64,000 bases of DNA from CAIMUX01 sp964473865. GTDB taxonomy: Bacteria; Eisenbacteria; RBG-16-71-46; CAIMUX01. Shown here in pieces: positions 32,435 through 41,118 of the stretch. A program made the translations under genes and the position numbers. How positions within the stretch are numbered: the first letter of the stretch is position 1; each line of letters opens with the position of its first letter. The DNA lies in the NCBI GenBank assembly GCA_964473865.1, contig CAYYQN010000015.1, positions 1 through 64,000 on the forward strand, given 5' to 3'. Under the pieces are notes generated by a model. It searched no databases. It saw only the letters and a program-made list of their open reading frames with translations, and was not told where the DNA came from.

Positions 32435-34273
32435 ATGAAGGTCATGATCATCCTGGGTGTCGTGTTGTTGCTGGGCCTCGCGCTGGCCGCGATCTCCTGG
32501 GGGGCGGAGCTGGTGCAGACCGACTGGTCGGGCGGCGGGGGGGTCCCGGGACCGGTGACTGACTGGTCCAACCGGTTTGCCACCGCGTCGGCGGTGGACT
32601 GGGCCAGTCCGGCGGGCAGCCTGACCCTGCTCTCCGCCCTGCCGGTTCCCCATCCGGTCACCTCTACCTTCGGGGAGCCGGCCTGTGTGGATGCCGCCGA
32701 CCTGGACGGTGACAACGATGTTGATGTGGTCTCGGTGGCCTTCCAGGGAGACGAAGTTGCGTGGTGGGCAAACGACGGGTCCGGCGGTGGCTGGGGCAAG
32801 ACCATTATCGCCGCGTCGTACCCGAGCGCGAATAGCGTTCATGCCTGCGACATCGATCGCGACGGCGACATCGACGTGGCCGCCACTGCCGAAGGCGGCT
32901 CCACCGTGGCCTGGTGGGCCAACGACGGCACCGGCACCGGATGGACCTACCACCCGGTGGACACTGCCGCCGCCGGTCCGTTCTCGATCTGTTCGGCCGA
33001 TTTCGACGGCGATCAGGACATCGACCTCTGCTCGGCGCTCTTCTCCGCCGGTGACGTCGTCTGGTGGGAGAACATGGACGGGTTGGGCGTCTCCTGGGCC
33101 CGCCACACCGTGGACGCGAGCTTCGCCGGCGCCTGGTGGGCGGTAGCCGCAGACCTGGACGGCGACTCCGACGTCGACATCGCGGGGGCGGGCTACAGCG
33201 CGGTCCAGATTGCCTGGTGGGAGAACACCGGCAACGGCGCGAGCTGGACGAAGCACGTCATCCGCGTGAACTTCCCCGCCGCTCTCAACGCCCGGGTGGC
33301 GGACATCGATGGCGACGCCGACCTGGACGTCATGGGGGCGGCCAACTCCGGCCGCATCTTCTGGTGGGAGAACGAAGGAAATGCCGCCACCTGGTCCGAA
33401 CACCAGGTGGAAGTGGGCCTGGCCGGTCCGTTCGGGGCGCGTCTCTCCGACCTCGACGTCGACGGAGACATCGACATATTGACAAACGAGCGGACGGGCA
33501 ACCGGGTGATCTGGTACGAGAATGTCGGCGGGAGCGGCATGTCGTGGCTCAAGCACCTGGTGGACGGAACCTCCCAGGGGCCCAACGACGTGATGGCGGC
33601 GGACGTCGACGGCGACGGCGTGCCGGAGATCATCTCCACCTTCTCCTGGGACAACAGCATCCTGTGGTATGAGCCGTCGAACGAGTACCAGACCGGCGGC
33701 TCCCTGGAATCGTCCACTCTCGACGGAGGCGGCGCGGTGGATGACTGGGGGACGATCGCCTGGACATCCACGGGAGGGCCGGGCACCTCCGTCCGGGTGC
33801 AGGTGCGCGCATCCAGTGACCCGGCCAACCTGGGATCATGGGCCGAGGTGGCGGCGTCGGGAGACGATCTCTCGAGCTACATCGCCGGCGGCACCCGGTA
33901 TCTCCAGTACCGTGTGCTCCTCGCGACGGCCGACAGCACGGCCACCCCGAGCATGGATGAGATCCAGGTGAGTTGGCTCAGTCCGGCGGACGTGGAAGAA
34001 CCCGCCTCAGGCCAGATCGTGACCCCGTGGTGCCGGCCGACGCCGAACCCTTCCCCCGCCGGGCGGACTACCCTCGAGTTCGGTCTCCCCCGTTCGGGTG
34101 CGCTGGAACTGGCTCTCTACGACGCCGCGGGCCGCAGGGTGCGGACCATCGCCGACGGCTTCCACACGCCGGGCGTCCATCGGAGGGTGATTCCAGGCTT
34201 GCCCGGCGGCGTGTACCTCTATCGCCTGCGCGCGGAAGGAGGCCAAAGCACGGGCAAGATGGTCGTGAAGTAG
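32435..34273 (+). CDS. Secreted FG-GAP/VCBS-repeat protein with FlgD-like C-terminal sorting domain
   Basis: A 612-residue protein. AAAGGA precedes the ATG at 32435; residues 1-24 are a signal peptide. From about 85 to 410 come seven repeats of about 51 residues, each with a calcium-loop-like 'D-x-D-x-D-x-D-v-D' ('DLDGDNDVDVV', 'DIDRDGDIDVA', 'DFDGDQDIDL', 'DLDGDSDVDI', 'DIDGDADLDV' and so on) and a Trp-rich 'WWANDG/WWENxG' strand: a beta-propeller of the integrin-like type. After a second beta-domain, residues 530-612 form the FlgD-like/T9SS type A sorting domain ('PNPSPAGRTTLEF', ending 'GKMVVK'). Probably binds calcium at the cell surface. Confidence 0.8.
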   Translation: MKVMIILGVVLLLGLALAAISWGAELVQTDWSGGGGVPGPVTDWSNRFATASAVDWASPAGSLTLLSALPVPHPVTSTFGEPACVDAADLDGDNDVDVVSVAFQGDEVAWWANDGSGGGWGKTIIAASYPSANSVHACDIDRDGDIDVAATAEGGSTVAWWANDGTGTGWTYHPVDTAAAGPFSICSADFDGDQDIDLCSALFSAGDVVWWENMDGLGVSWARHTVDASFAGAWWAVAADLDGDSDVDIAGAGYSAVQIAWWENTGNGASWTKHVIRVNFPAALNARVADIDGDADLDVMGAANSGRIFWWENEGNAATWSEHQVEVGLAGPFGARLSDLDVDGDIDILTNERTGNRVIWYENVGGSGMSWLKHLVDGTSQGPNDVMAADVDGDGVPEIISTFSWDNSILWYEPSNEYQTGGSLESSTLDGGGAVDDWGTIAWTSTGGPGTSVRVQVRASSDPANLGSWAEVAASGDDLSSYIAGGTRYLQYRVLLATADSTATPSMDEIQVSWLSPADVEEPASGQIVTPWCRPTPNPSPAGRTTLEFGLPRSGALELALYDAAGRRVRTIADGFHTPGVHRRVIPGLPGGVYLYRLRAEGGQSTGKMVVK

Positions 34274-34294
34274 CTCTCGGCGGCGCCTGCCTGT

Positions 34295-34322
34295 CAGCCG
34301 CCCGGGGCGCGCCCGCCGGCTG
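34295..34322. terminator. Candidate terminator between convergent genes
   Basis: A 6-bp outer stem CAGCCG/CGGCTG encloses a G+C-rich, partly self-complementary 16-base core. It is 22 bases after the FG-GAP gene stop and before the convergent regulator. No T run. Confidence 0.4.
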
Positions 34323-34411
34323 GTCGCGAGTGGGAGCGGCCGGCGATGAACGTGTACGCGCGACGAATGGCGGTGACCGGGAGCCGGTGCGGTTGGACGG
34401 CGGCCACCTCC

Positions 34412-37400
34412 TCAGTCGCCGTCCGGCCCGCCGGACAGCAGCTCCGCGGCCAGGCGAAAAAGCGTCGTCTCCGACACCGCCGCCGTCGCCGTTGCCGACG
34501 GGCGCGGGCGGCGCGCGATGGAGCGTAAGGTACCGGCAGAAGCTGCCGGGCCGGCGGAGGGTGGGGCCCCACCCAGCACCTCACCCTCCGCCCTGTCGCC
34601 GGTCTCGCCGGCCATGTTCCGGATGTCTTCCAGGCGGGCCCGCAAGCGACCCGAGAGAATCGGACCGGCGAGAAGCGCCTTGGCCAGGCGGACGGCCGGC
34701 GCGATCCGACCGCTCTGCCAGTGCCTCTCGGCCCACGCGCCGATGATCGCGCACACCATCGGCTCATGATGAGCGGCCACCGCATCCCGCAAGGCGCTGG
34801 CCAGCAGGCGGCCCGCAGCCGCCGTGTCGTTCCGGGCCACGGCCAACCGCGCCCCGAGGAGATCGTGCCACGAAGGAGACCATCCCCGGTACCATGCGTC
34901 CTGGATTGGGGCAGAGGTTCCGGGCCCGGCCGGCGTCGACGCGGCGGTCAAAGCCCGCTCCAGACTCCAGCGAGCTTCCTGCGCGTCGTCGCGGTCGAGC
35001 GCCGCGAGGCCGGCGAGAGCATGAAGGTGGCTCGCCCAGGGCGCGTCTTCGATGGCCTCCGCCGAGGCCAGGGCGGATGCGAGAAGCGAGCCCGCTTCCG
35101 CCACGGTCCCAGCCAGGCAATGGATCTGTGCCACCCTGGTCTGCGCCAGCCCGATCCGGACGCGATTGCCCCGCTTCTGGGCCAGCTGCAGCGCTTCCTC
35201 GCCGTGCCGGAGCGCGTCCTGGATCGCGCCTGTGCGCAGCGACACGCGAGCGATTCCATCCAGGCAGTCGAGCACCCCGTCCGGATCGGCCCCCAGTCGC
35301 CGGCGCAGAACCAGGCTCTCTTCGTAGCGGCGGCGCGATCCACGAAGAAGCCCTCGTTCCTCCAGGAGGAGCCCCATGACATAGACGCCCAGGGCGACCG
35401 ACCATCGATCGCGGCTGCGGCGCCGCAGGGTCAGACTGCGATGCAGGGCACGCAGCCCCTCCGCCGGGTCGCCGGCCCGAAGGTGGTAGGCGAGAACCTC
35501 CCAGGCCAAGCCCGCGCACCAGAGATCACCGGCGGCCTCACAGGAAAGGGCGCCATCACGGAGATCCGCCATTCCTCGTTTCAGAGGGGGATCGACGGCG
35601 AACGCCAGAGCGGCAGCGAAGGCCTGGTCCTCGGGCCTGCCCGAACCCTGGAGGTCCTTTCGCCCGAGCAGGGTCAGGCGAAGGCGGCGGCGCGGATCCT
35701 GGTAGCGCAGGAACCAGGCCTGCGCCACCCGGGAGAGCGCCCGGAGACGCTGCCCTTCAGGTCCGGTCAGGTAGCGCCCGCCGGCAGCGAACGTCTCCGC
35801 GCCTTCGACCACGCGGCTGCTCATGTCATAGAAGAGAAAGAGCGACCGGAAGGCCCTGGACATCGGCTTGAGCCAGCGCCGCTCGGCTGCCCGCAGCCAG
35901 GCCGGGCGCAGACTGTACCGATCCCGAGTCAAGACGCGCAGGGCCCTTGTCTGGCCGGCCCCCTCCAATGCCGCCCGGGCGGTGGCCAACTTCTCAAGGT
36001 AGTGGCGCGCGGCGCGATCCCGCGCCGCGTTTTCCTCCCGAGGCGATCTGCGGAGCTTCTCCCGGCCGAACTGGCGAAGAGTTTCCAGAACCTCCATCCG
36101 ATCATCGTCCACGCGCCGTAGCAACGACTGCTCCACCAACGACGCCAGGACCTCCGGTGTCGTCCTTCCTACCGCCAGAGCCGCCGCGCGGTCGAACGAG
36201 CCGTCGAGGAGGGAGATCCGGCGTAGCGCGGCCCGCTCCCGGGCGGATAGCCGGTTCCACGACTGTTCGAAGACGACGCGCAGGCTCTGGTGTCGGTTCG
36301 GGAAGTCCGCCCTGGGGGCGGCCTCCAGATCCAGGCCGGCCGCGAGCCGTCGGGCGATCTCCGCGGGGCTCAGACTGTCACTCCAGGACGCGGCCAGCTC
36401 GATGCCCAGGGGATGACCGCGCAGCCTCCGGGTGATGTCCGCGGCCGCCAGGAGATTCTCTCGAGACGCAGCGCCCTTTGCGTGCCGCCGCCGGACTGCC
36501 TGGAGGAAGAGCCGCACGGCCGGGCAGCCTGAGATCTCCTCCGCAGACGCCTTGCGGGCCGGCCAGGGCAGACCTTCCACCTCCAGGACCCGCTCGCCGG
36601 CCAGGTGAAGCCGTGACCGGGAGGTGGCGAGCACCGCCGCGTGCCGCGTCCCGGCCAGGATCGTGCGCAGGGGGCCGAGATCACGACCGACCTGCTCGAG
36701 ATTATCGAGGACGAGCAGGATCCGCTTTTCGCGGAGGAAGTCGATGAGTTCCGCACCGGGTGAGGCGGTCGCGGGCCCGGTGTGAGCCGTGGCGCGGTCG
36801 CGTCCACCGAGCGGCAGGCACAGCGCTTCGGCCAGCGCCGCCGGCAGGAGGTTGCCGTCCTCCACCGACACCAGCCGAACGAAGACGACGCCGTCGGTGA
36901 ACGAGCGATCGAGCCTCCGGCCCGCCTCGAGGGCCAGGCGCGTCTTGCCGCATCCGCCGGGACCGGTCAGGGTGACCAGGCGCGATTCCGGGGCTTCGAA
37001 GCAGCGTGCGATTTCGTCCAACTCGCCTTCTCGCCCGACGAACGGAGTCGGGGCGGCCGGCAGGACGGTCCGCGGCCTCTCCACCTGCGTGGACCGTGAC
37101 CCAGCCGGGCCGGGGTCCTCGGCCATGATCTGGTTCCGCAGCCGAAGCGTCTCCCGGCATGGAGCGACATCCAGTTCGCGCGCCAGAAGCTTGCGGCATC
37201 GCTCGTACGCCTGCAGCGCCTCCGCACGCCGGCCCAGGCGCAGGAGTAGAGCCATCAGGGTGCGCAGCGCCCGCTCATCGAGCGGGTCGAGTTCCAGACG
37301 AAGGCGGGTGGTGGCCAGCGCCGCTTCCCAGTCGCCGCGCTCCTGGCGCACGCGAATCAGCGCATCGAGCGCCCTTCCTTGAGCAGTCCGTAGCGCCTCT

Positions 37401-37873
37401 TCCTCCCGTAGCTGCCACTCCTCGAAGGCAACGCTGTCTGCCAGGGAGAACCCCGCCAGGAACTGCCCCTGGTAGAGGGCAACAGCCTCTTTCAGCATCG
37501 CCTCCGCCCGGGGATGGAGTGCATCATCCGCCCCCAAAGCGAGTCCCGCCTGCTCGAGCAAACGACGGTGCTCGCGGGTGTCGACGAAGAGCCCTTCTCC
37601 CGGATGCAGCGCAACCATGTCCCCCTCGATCGAGAGCCAGGGGGCCAGCCCCGCCCGGCGGAGAAGCCAGAGGTGGTTACGAAGCTGCGTGTGCGCGTCC
37701 TCGCGCCCCGCGTCGGGCCAGAAGACGGCCGCCAGGAGCTCGCGCGTCTGCGGAGTGCGGCTGGCGGCGAGATAGGCGGTCAGACCGAGGGCCTTGCGGC
37801 GCCGGAGGGGCGGGGCCGGCCCGGACGCGAGAATGCGCGGAGGTCCCATGAGGCGGATCTCGAGTTTCGCCAC
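34412..37873 (-). CDS. BTAD/SARP-type STAND regulator with AAA ATPase and TPR-like C terminus
   Basis: A 1153-residue cytoplasmic regulator. The GTG at 37873 is chosen because GGGAGG lies seven bases upstream; ATGs further up have no site. Residues 1-90 are a winged-helix trans-reg_C-like domain ('RLMGPPRILASGPAPPLRRRK'), 95-250 the bacterial transcriptional activator domain, 280-600 an NB-ARC-like AAA ATPase with Walker A 'GPGGCGKTR' and Walker B 'ILLVLDNLEQ', and about 700-1120 helical repeats. Such proteins switch on when a ligand binds the repeat region. It sits between secreted-protein genes, so it may control the island. The extreme C terminus is Ser/Thr/Pro-rich. Confidence 0.85.
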   Translation of the reverse strand: MAKLEIRLMGPPRILASGPAPPLRRRKALGLTAYLAASRTPQTRELLAAVFWPDAGREDAHTQLRNHLWLLRRAGLAPWLSIEGDMVALHPGEGLFVDTREHRRLLEQAGLALGADDALHPRAEAMLKEAVALYQGQFLAGFSLADSVAFEEWQLREEEALRTAQGRALDALIRVRQERGDWEAALATTRLRLELDPLDERALRTLMALLLRLGRRAEALQAYERCRKLLARELDVAPCRETLRLRNQIMAEDPGPAGSRSTQVERPRTVLPAAPTPFVGREGELDEIARCFEAPESRLVTLTGPGGCGKTRLALEAGRRLDRSFTDGVVFVRLVSVEDGNLLPAALAEALCLPLGGRDRATAHTGPATASPGAELIDFLREKRILLVLDNLEQVGRDLGPLRTILAGTRHAAVLATSRSRLHLAGERVLEVEGLPWPARKASAEEISGCPAVRLFLQAVRRRHAKGAASRENLLAAADITRRLRGHPLGIELAASWSDSLSPAEIARRLAAGLDLEAAPRADFPNRHQSLRVVFEQSWNRLSARERAALRRISLLDGSFDRAAALAVGRTTPEVLASLVEQSLLRRVDDDRMEVLETLRQFGREKLRRSPREENAARDRAARHYLEKLATARAALEGAGQTRALRVLTRDRYSLRPAWLRAAERRWLKPMSRAFRSLFLFYDMSSRVVEGAETFAAGGRYLTGPEGQRLRALSRVAQAWFLRYQDPRRRLRLTLLGRKDLQGSGRPEDQAFAAALAFAVDPPLKRGMADLRDGALSCEAAGDLWCAGLAWEVLAYHLRAGDPAEGLRALHRSLTLRRRSRDRWSVALGVYVMGLLLEERGLLRGSRRRYEESLVLRRRLGADPDGVLDCLDGIARVSLRTGAIQDALRHGEEALQLAQKRGNRVRIGLAQTRVAQIHCLAGTVAEAGSLLASALASAEAIEDAPWASHLHALAGLAALDRDDAQEARWSLERALTAASTPAGPGTSAPIQDAWYRGWSPSWHDLLGARLAVARNDTAAAGRLLASALRDAVAAHHEPMVCAIIGAWAERHWQSGRIAPAVRLAKALLAGPILSGRLRARLEDIRNMAGETGDRAEGEVLGGAPPSAGPAASAGTLRSIARRPRPSATATAAVSETTLFRLAAELLSGGPDGD

Positions 37874-37950
37874 CGGCGTGCCTCCCTTCCTGACGGTATG
37901 AAGCATGACAGGCATCGCGATCACATACCAGCGGCGGGTTGCCGGCCGGC

Positions 37951-37979
37951 TGGAGCCGACCGCGGAGACCTGCTAGAAT
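37951..37979 (+). promoter_or_regulatory. Candidate promoter for the tandem-repeat secreted protein
   Basis: TAGAAT at 37974-37979 is a good -10 box; TGGAGC at 37951-37956 is a poor -35 at a 17-base spacing. The predicted leader before the ATG at 38031 is about 45 bases. Confidence 0.35.
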
Positions 37980-38030
37980 CGTCGCAGGTCCTTGAGTCGG
38001 AGATGGCACGAATTCCACGCGGGAGGACCC

Positions 38031-39563
38031 ATGTTCAAGCACCCTCGAAGACGCTGGCTGCGGTCGCGCGCGCGGCACACGGCTCTTGCGCTCGCCGGGA
38101 CCTCTCTTCTCATCGCTTATTGGGCGGTCTTTCCCCGCATGGCGCGGGCGGAAGTCCCCGACACGCTTTGGACGAGAACCTACGGCGGCGCCAACATTGA
38201 TGTCGCCTACGACGTGCAGCCGGCTGCCGACGGCGGCTTCATCGTGACGGGCTATACGCGCTCGTTCGGCGCCGCGGGGCACAACCTGTGGCTATTCAAG
38301 GCGGATTCGTCCGGAAACCCGCAATGGAACTTCGCCTTCGGCGGTAGCAGCGACGATGAAGGGCAAGCGGTTTGCCGGACGACGGATGGCGGGTACGTTG
38401 CCGCGGGTTTCACGCAGTCCTCGGGAGCGGGCGGCAAGGACGTGTGGCTGGTCAAGGTGAACGCCTTGGGGAGCCAGGATTGGATACGGAACTTCGGTGG
38501 CTCCAGCGATGATGAGGCCTACGCCATCCAGGAGACGGCGGAGGGCGGGCTGATCATCGCCGGCGCCACTTCCTCGTTCGGGGCGGGCAGCCGGGACATG
38601 TGGCTGATCAAGACCAATGCGTCCGGGAATCCCGTGTGGACCCGGACCTACGGAGGGCTTGCGTCCGACGGCGCGTGGTCGGTCTCCCAGACGTCGGATG
38701 ACGGGTTCATCCTTGCCGGATGGACGTTCTCCTATGGTCCCAGCGGTCTCGGGAACGCCTGGCTGGTGAAGACCGATTCGCTCGGCATCATGGAGTGGAA
38801 TCGAGCCTTCGGGGGATTGGACGTCGACCGGGGCTATGCGGCGCGCCAGACCGCCGACGGCGGGTACATCATGGCCGGATACACCGACTCGTTCGGGGCG
38901 GGGCTTTACGACCAGTACCTCGTGAAGACCGATGACGAGGGAACGGAGCAGTGGAGCCGGGCGTTCGGCGGGACCGGCCGGGACTATGCCAACGCCGTGG
39001 TCGAGACCGAAGATGGCGGATACCTGACCGCGGGATACACCCTCTCGTACGGCGCCGGCGGCGACGACATGTACCTCGTGCGAACGAATGGGGACGGCGA
39101 TTTCCAGTGGTACACGACCTTTGGAGGATCCGCCTCCGACGTGGCCTACGCCGTGGCGAATACCCAGGACGGCGGCTACGTCGTGGCGGGGCATACGCTC
39201 TCCTCGGGGGCGGGACTGCACGATGCCTGGGTGATTCGTCTGGAGCCGGAGGGTCCCTCGGCCGTGCCCGCTCCGGTCCGGGCTCCCGGTCTGACCGTCG
39301 AGGTCCGACCGAATCCGTTCCTGCAGGCGGCGACGATCACCTACGCCGCGCCGGGAGCATCGAGGGTGCGGCTGGGCATCCACGATACCCGCGGGAGGCT
39401 GGTAAGGACGATCGAGGGCGGGAGTACGCAGTCCGGCGCCGGCACCCTCGTGTGGGACGGTCTTGGCTGGGACGGTTGCCGCGTGGCACCGGGGATCTAC
39501 TTCTTTCGCCTCGAAGGGGGCGGGATCCAGACCGCCGTCAAGGTCGTACGTCTGGGCGACTGA
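38031..39563 (+). CDS. Secreted protein of eight ~48-residue repeats with FlgD-like C-terminal domain
   Basis: A 510-residue protein. The ATG at 38031 follows GGGAGGA. A long signal peptide with a basic n-region ends at about residue 41 ('FPRMARA'). From about 45 to 410 come eight repeats built on 'W-x-R-x-F/Y-GG-x(2)-D-x-A-x-A' and 'DGGYI-x-A-G-x-T-x-S-F/Y-G-A-G-x(3)-D-x-W/Y-L-V-K-T'. The pattern suggests a beta-propeller. The last 80 residues are the FlgD-like sorting domain ('PNPFLQAATITY', 'YFFRLEGGG'). Likely surface or secreted; ligand unknown. Confidence 0.8.
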   Translation: MFKHPRRRWLRSRARHTALALAGTSLLIAYWAVFPRMARAEVPDTLWTRTYGGANIDVAYDVQPAADGGFIVTGYTRSFGAAGHNLWLFKADSSGNPQWNFAFGGSSDDEGQAVCRTTDGGYVAAGFTQSSGAGGKDVWLVKVNALGSQDWIRNFGGSSDDEAYAIQETAEGGLIIAGATSSFGAGSRDMWLIKTNASGNPVWTRTYGGLASDGAWSVSQTSDDGFILAGWTFSYGPSGLGNAWLVKTDSLGIMEWNRAFGGLDVDRGYAARQTADGGYIMAGYTDSFGAGLYDQYLVKTDDEGTEQWSRAFGGTGRDYANAVVETEDGGYLTAGYTLSYGAGGDDMYLVRTNGDGDFQWYTTFGGSASDVAYAVANTQDGGYVVAGHTLSSGAGLHDAWVIRLEPEGPSAVPAPVRAPGLTVEVRPNPFLQAATITYAAPGASRVRLGIHDTRGRLVRTIEGGSTQSGAGTLVWDGLGWDGCRVAPGIYFFRLEGGGIQTAVKVVRLGD

Positions 39564-39636
39564 CCGGTTCTGGCCGGCACGCGATCCGGCGGCGGTACGG
39601 TTCCGGTGCGCGGTTCCAGAACCAGGGAGGTGAGTC

Positions 39637-40122
39637 ATGAAGATGCTGGCTGCCGTGCTCGTCCTGGCGGGCCTGCTCGCAGCTCCTGTCGCTGCGCAAC
39701 AGTGGATTGCGATCTGGACGGAGGACGACTCCTGGGTCGCGGTCGCGGACGATGGGCAGATGTGGCAGCTCATTCCCGGCAACCTCCCACTCGAGGTGGG
39801 CTCGTTCGGGCCGGGCCCCTGGGTGGATTTCGCCCGGAAGACGATCCATCCCCGTCAGTACTTCGCCCTCAAGTCGGACGGCGAGATCTGGACCCAAGGC
39901 ATCTTCGGGCCGGCCACCCTGTGGCGCAGCCTTCCGAGCGATCGCGAGTGGTGCGCGCTCGAGCTTGACCAGGAGGCCGGATTCGAGCCGTATTGGGCCC
40001 TGAGCTGCGACGGCGAGGTCTGGGCCCTGTCCGATCCGCCGCAGTACGTGACCACCTTCGCGCCGCCGCCCACCCCGGCATCGACGACGAGCTGGGGGCG
40101 GGTGAAGGGGGAGTTCCGCTAG
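39637..40122 (+). CDS. Small secreted protein, function unknown
   Basis: A 161-residue protein with a signal peptide (about 1-21, 'LAAPVAAQ') and a GGGAGGTG site before its ATG at 39637. The mature part has three related strands with 'W-x-x-x-x-D-G-x-x-W' ('VAVADDGQMWQL', 'FALKSDGEIWTQ', 'WALSCDGEVWAL'), resembling short propeller blades. The C terminus is Thr/Pro-rich. No family is recognised. It follows the repeat protein by 73 bases and may be cotranscribed. Confidence 0.7.
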   Translation: MKMLAAVLVLAGLLAAPVAAQQWIAIWTEDDSWVAVADDGQMWQLIPGNLPLEVGSFGPGPWVDFARKTIHPRQYFALKSDGEIWTQGIFGPATLWRSLPSDREWCALELDQEAGFEPYWALSCDGEVWALSDPPQYVTTFAPPPTPASTTSWGRVKGEFR

Positions 40123-40170
40123 GCCTCTCCGATCCGCGTCTGTCGAGGACTCTATTGCCGGCATCGGGCG

Positions 40171-40223
40171 GCCCTGCCCAGGAGCCGCACGCCGCGGCTG
40201 CGGCTGCGATGCCTGGGCAGGGC
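40171..40223. terminator. Strong bidirectional terminator
   Basis: A perfect 12-bp stem GCCCTGCCCAGG/CCTGGGCAGGGC (40171-40182 with 40212-40223) contains an inner 6-bp hairpin AGCCGC/GCGGCT. It lies between the stop codons of converging genes. Confidence 0.65.
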
Positions 40224-40243
40224 GGGGCCGTGAACCGCGGCGG

Positions 40244-41118
40244 TCACCGCAACACGGTGACCTGCCGCACCTCCGTCTTGCCGGCCGTTGCCATGCGGAC
40301 GAAGTAGACGCCGCTGGGCAGGGCGCGACCGGCCTGATCGGTCGTCCGAAACGCGAGCGCATGCTCCCCCGGCTCTCTGGTGCCGTTCCAGAGCTCGCGC
40401 ACGCGGCGGCCGGCGGTGTCATACAGCTCGATGCGGACCGGCTCCCGAGAGCCGAGCCGGTAGGTGACCATCGCGCCGTGGTGGAGCGGATTGGGCCGGC
40501 AGGAGACGATGCCGGTTACAGGAACCGGTACCGGCTCACTCGACACCTCCGAAGAGGTCTGCCGCACGATCGAGATGGTGATGTCGTCGAGCGCCGCTTC
40601 CACGAGACCCACCGGCTCCTGATCCTCGGCGACGAAGCGGAACTGCAGGGTGCCGGTCAGCGGGACGAACGCGCTCAGGTCGAACGCATGGTACGTCCAC
40701 TGGTTGGCGTTCGTCGTGGTGTGCTCCAGGTGCACCCAGGTCGTCCCGTCGGTCGTCACATCCACCGACCAGTAGTCGTTCGTCCCGGGGTTCGTACCGA
40801 GGTTGTTCGTGAACCAGCGCCAGTACGAGATCGTGGCTCCCGTCGCCCCCGCGGCATTGAAGATCGGCGAGAGAAGAGTGGTCTTGCCGCCGTCCACGTC
40901 GGCGTCGCCCGGAAGGCCGCCGACGGCAGCGTTGCCGGTGACAAAGCAGAGGCTGGCCGGATCGGCGGTGTGATCGTACTCCGGCTGGGACTGCTGTCCC
41001 TGGTATGCCGTCCCCACCGGTTCGGCCCGGACCCACAATCCGCCGGTGGCGTTGTCATCGGGCGCCCCGAGAGTCCAGCCGCGGTGGGCCTCGGCGTCGT
41101 CGAACCACGGTCCGACCG
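40244..41118. repeat. Direct repeat copy A: C-terminal module of the C25 peptidase
   Basis: About 875 bases encoding the sandwich plus FlgD-like domains are very similar at the DNA level to 45088-45961, in the same orientation, 4.84 kb apart. Protein identity between the copies is roughly three quarters by eye, and long blocks of DNA match exactly or nearly so. Confidence 0.75.

Noticed and set aside
38031..39563. Tandem repeats considered as CRISPR-like
   Set aside because: The repeats are in protein phase, about 145 bases long and imperfect, with no spacers; they are coding repeats.
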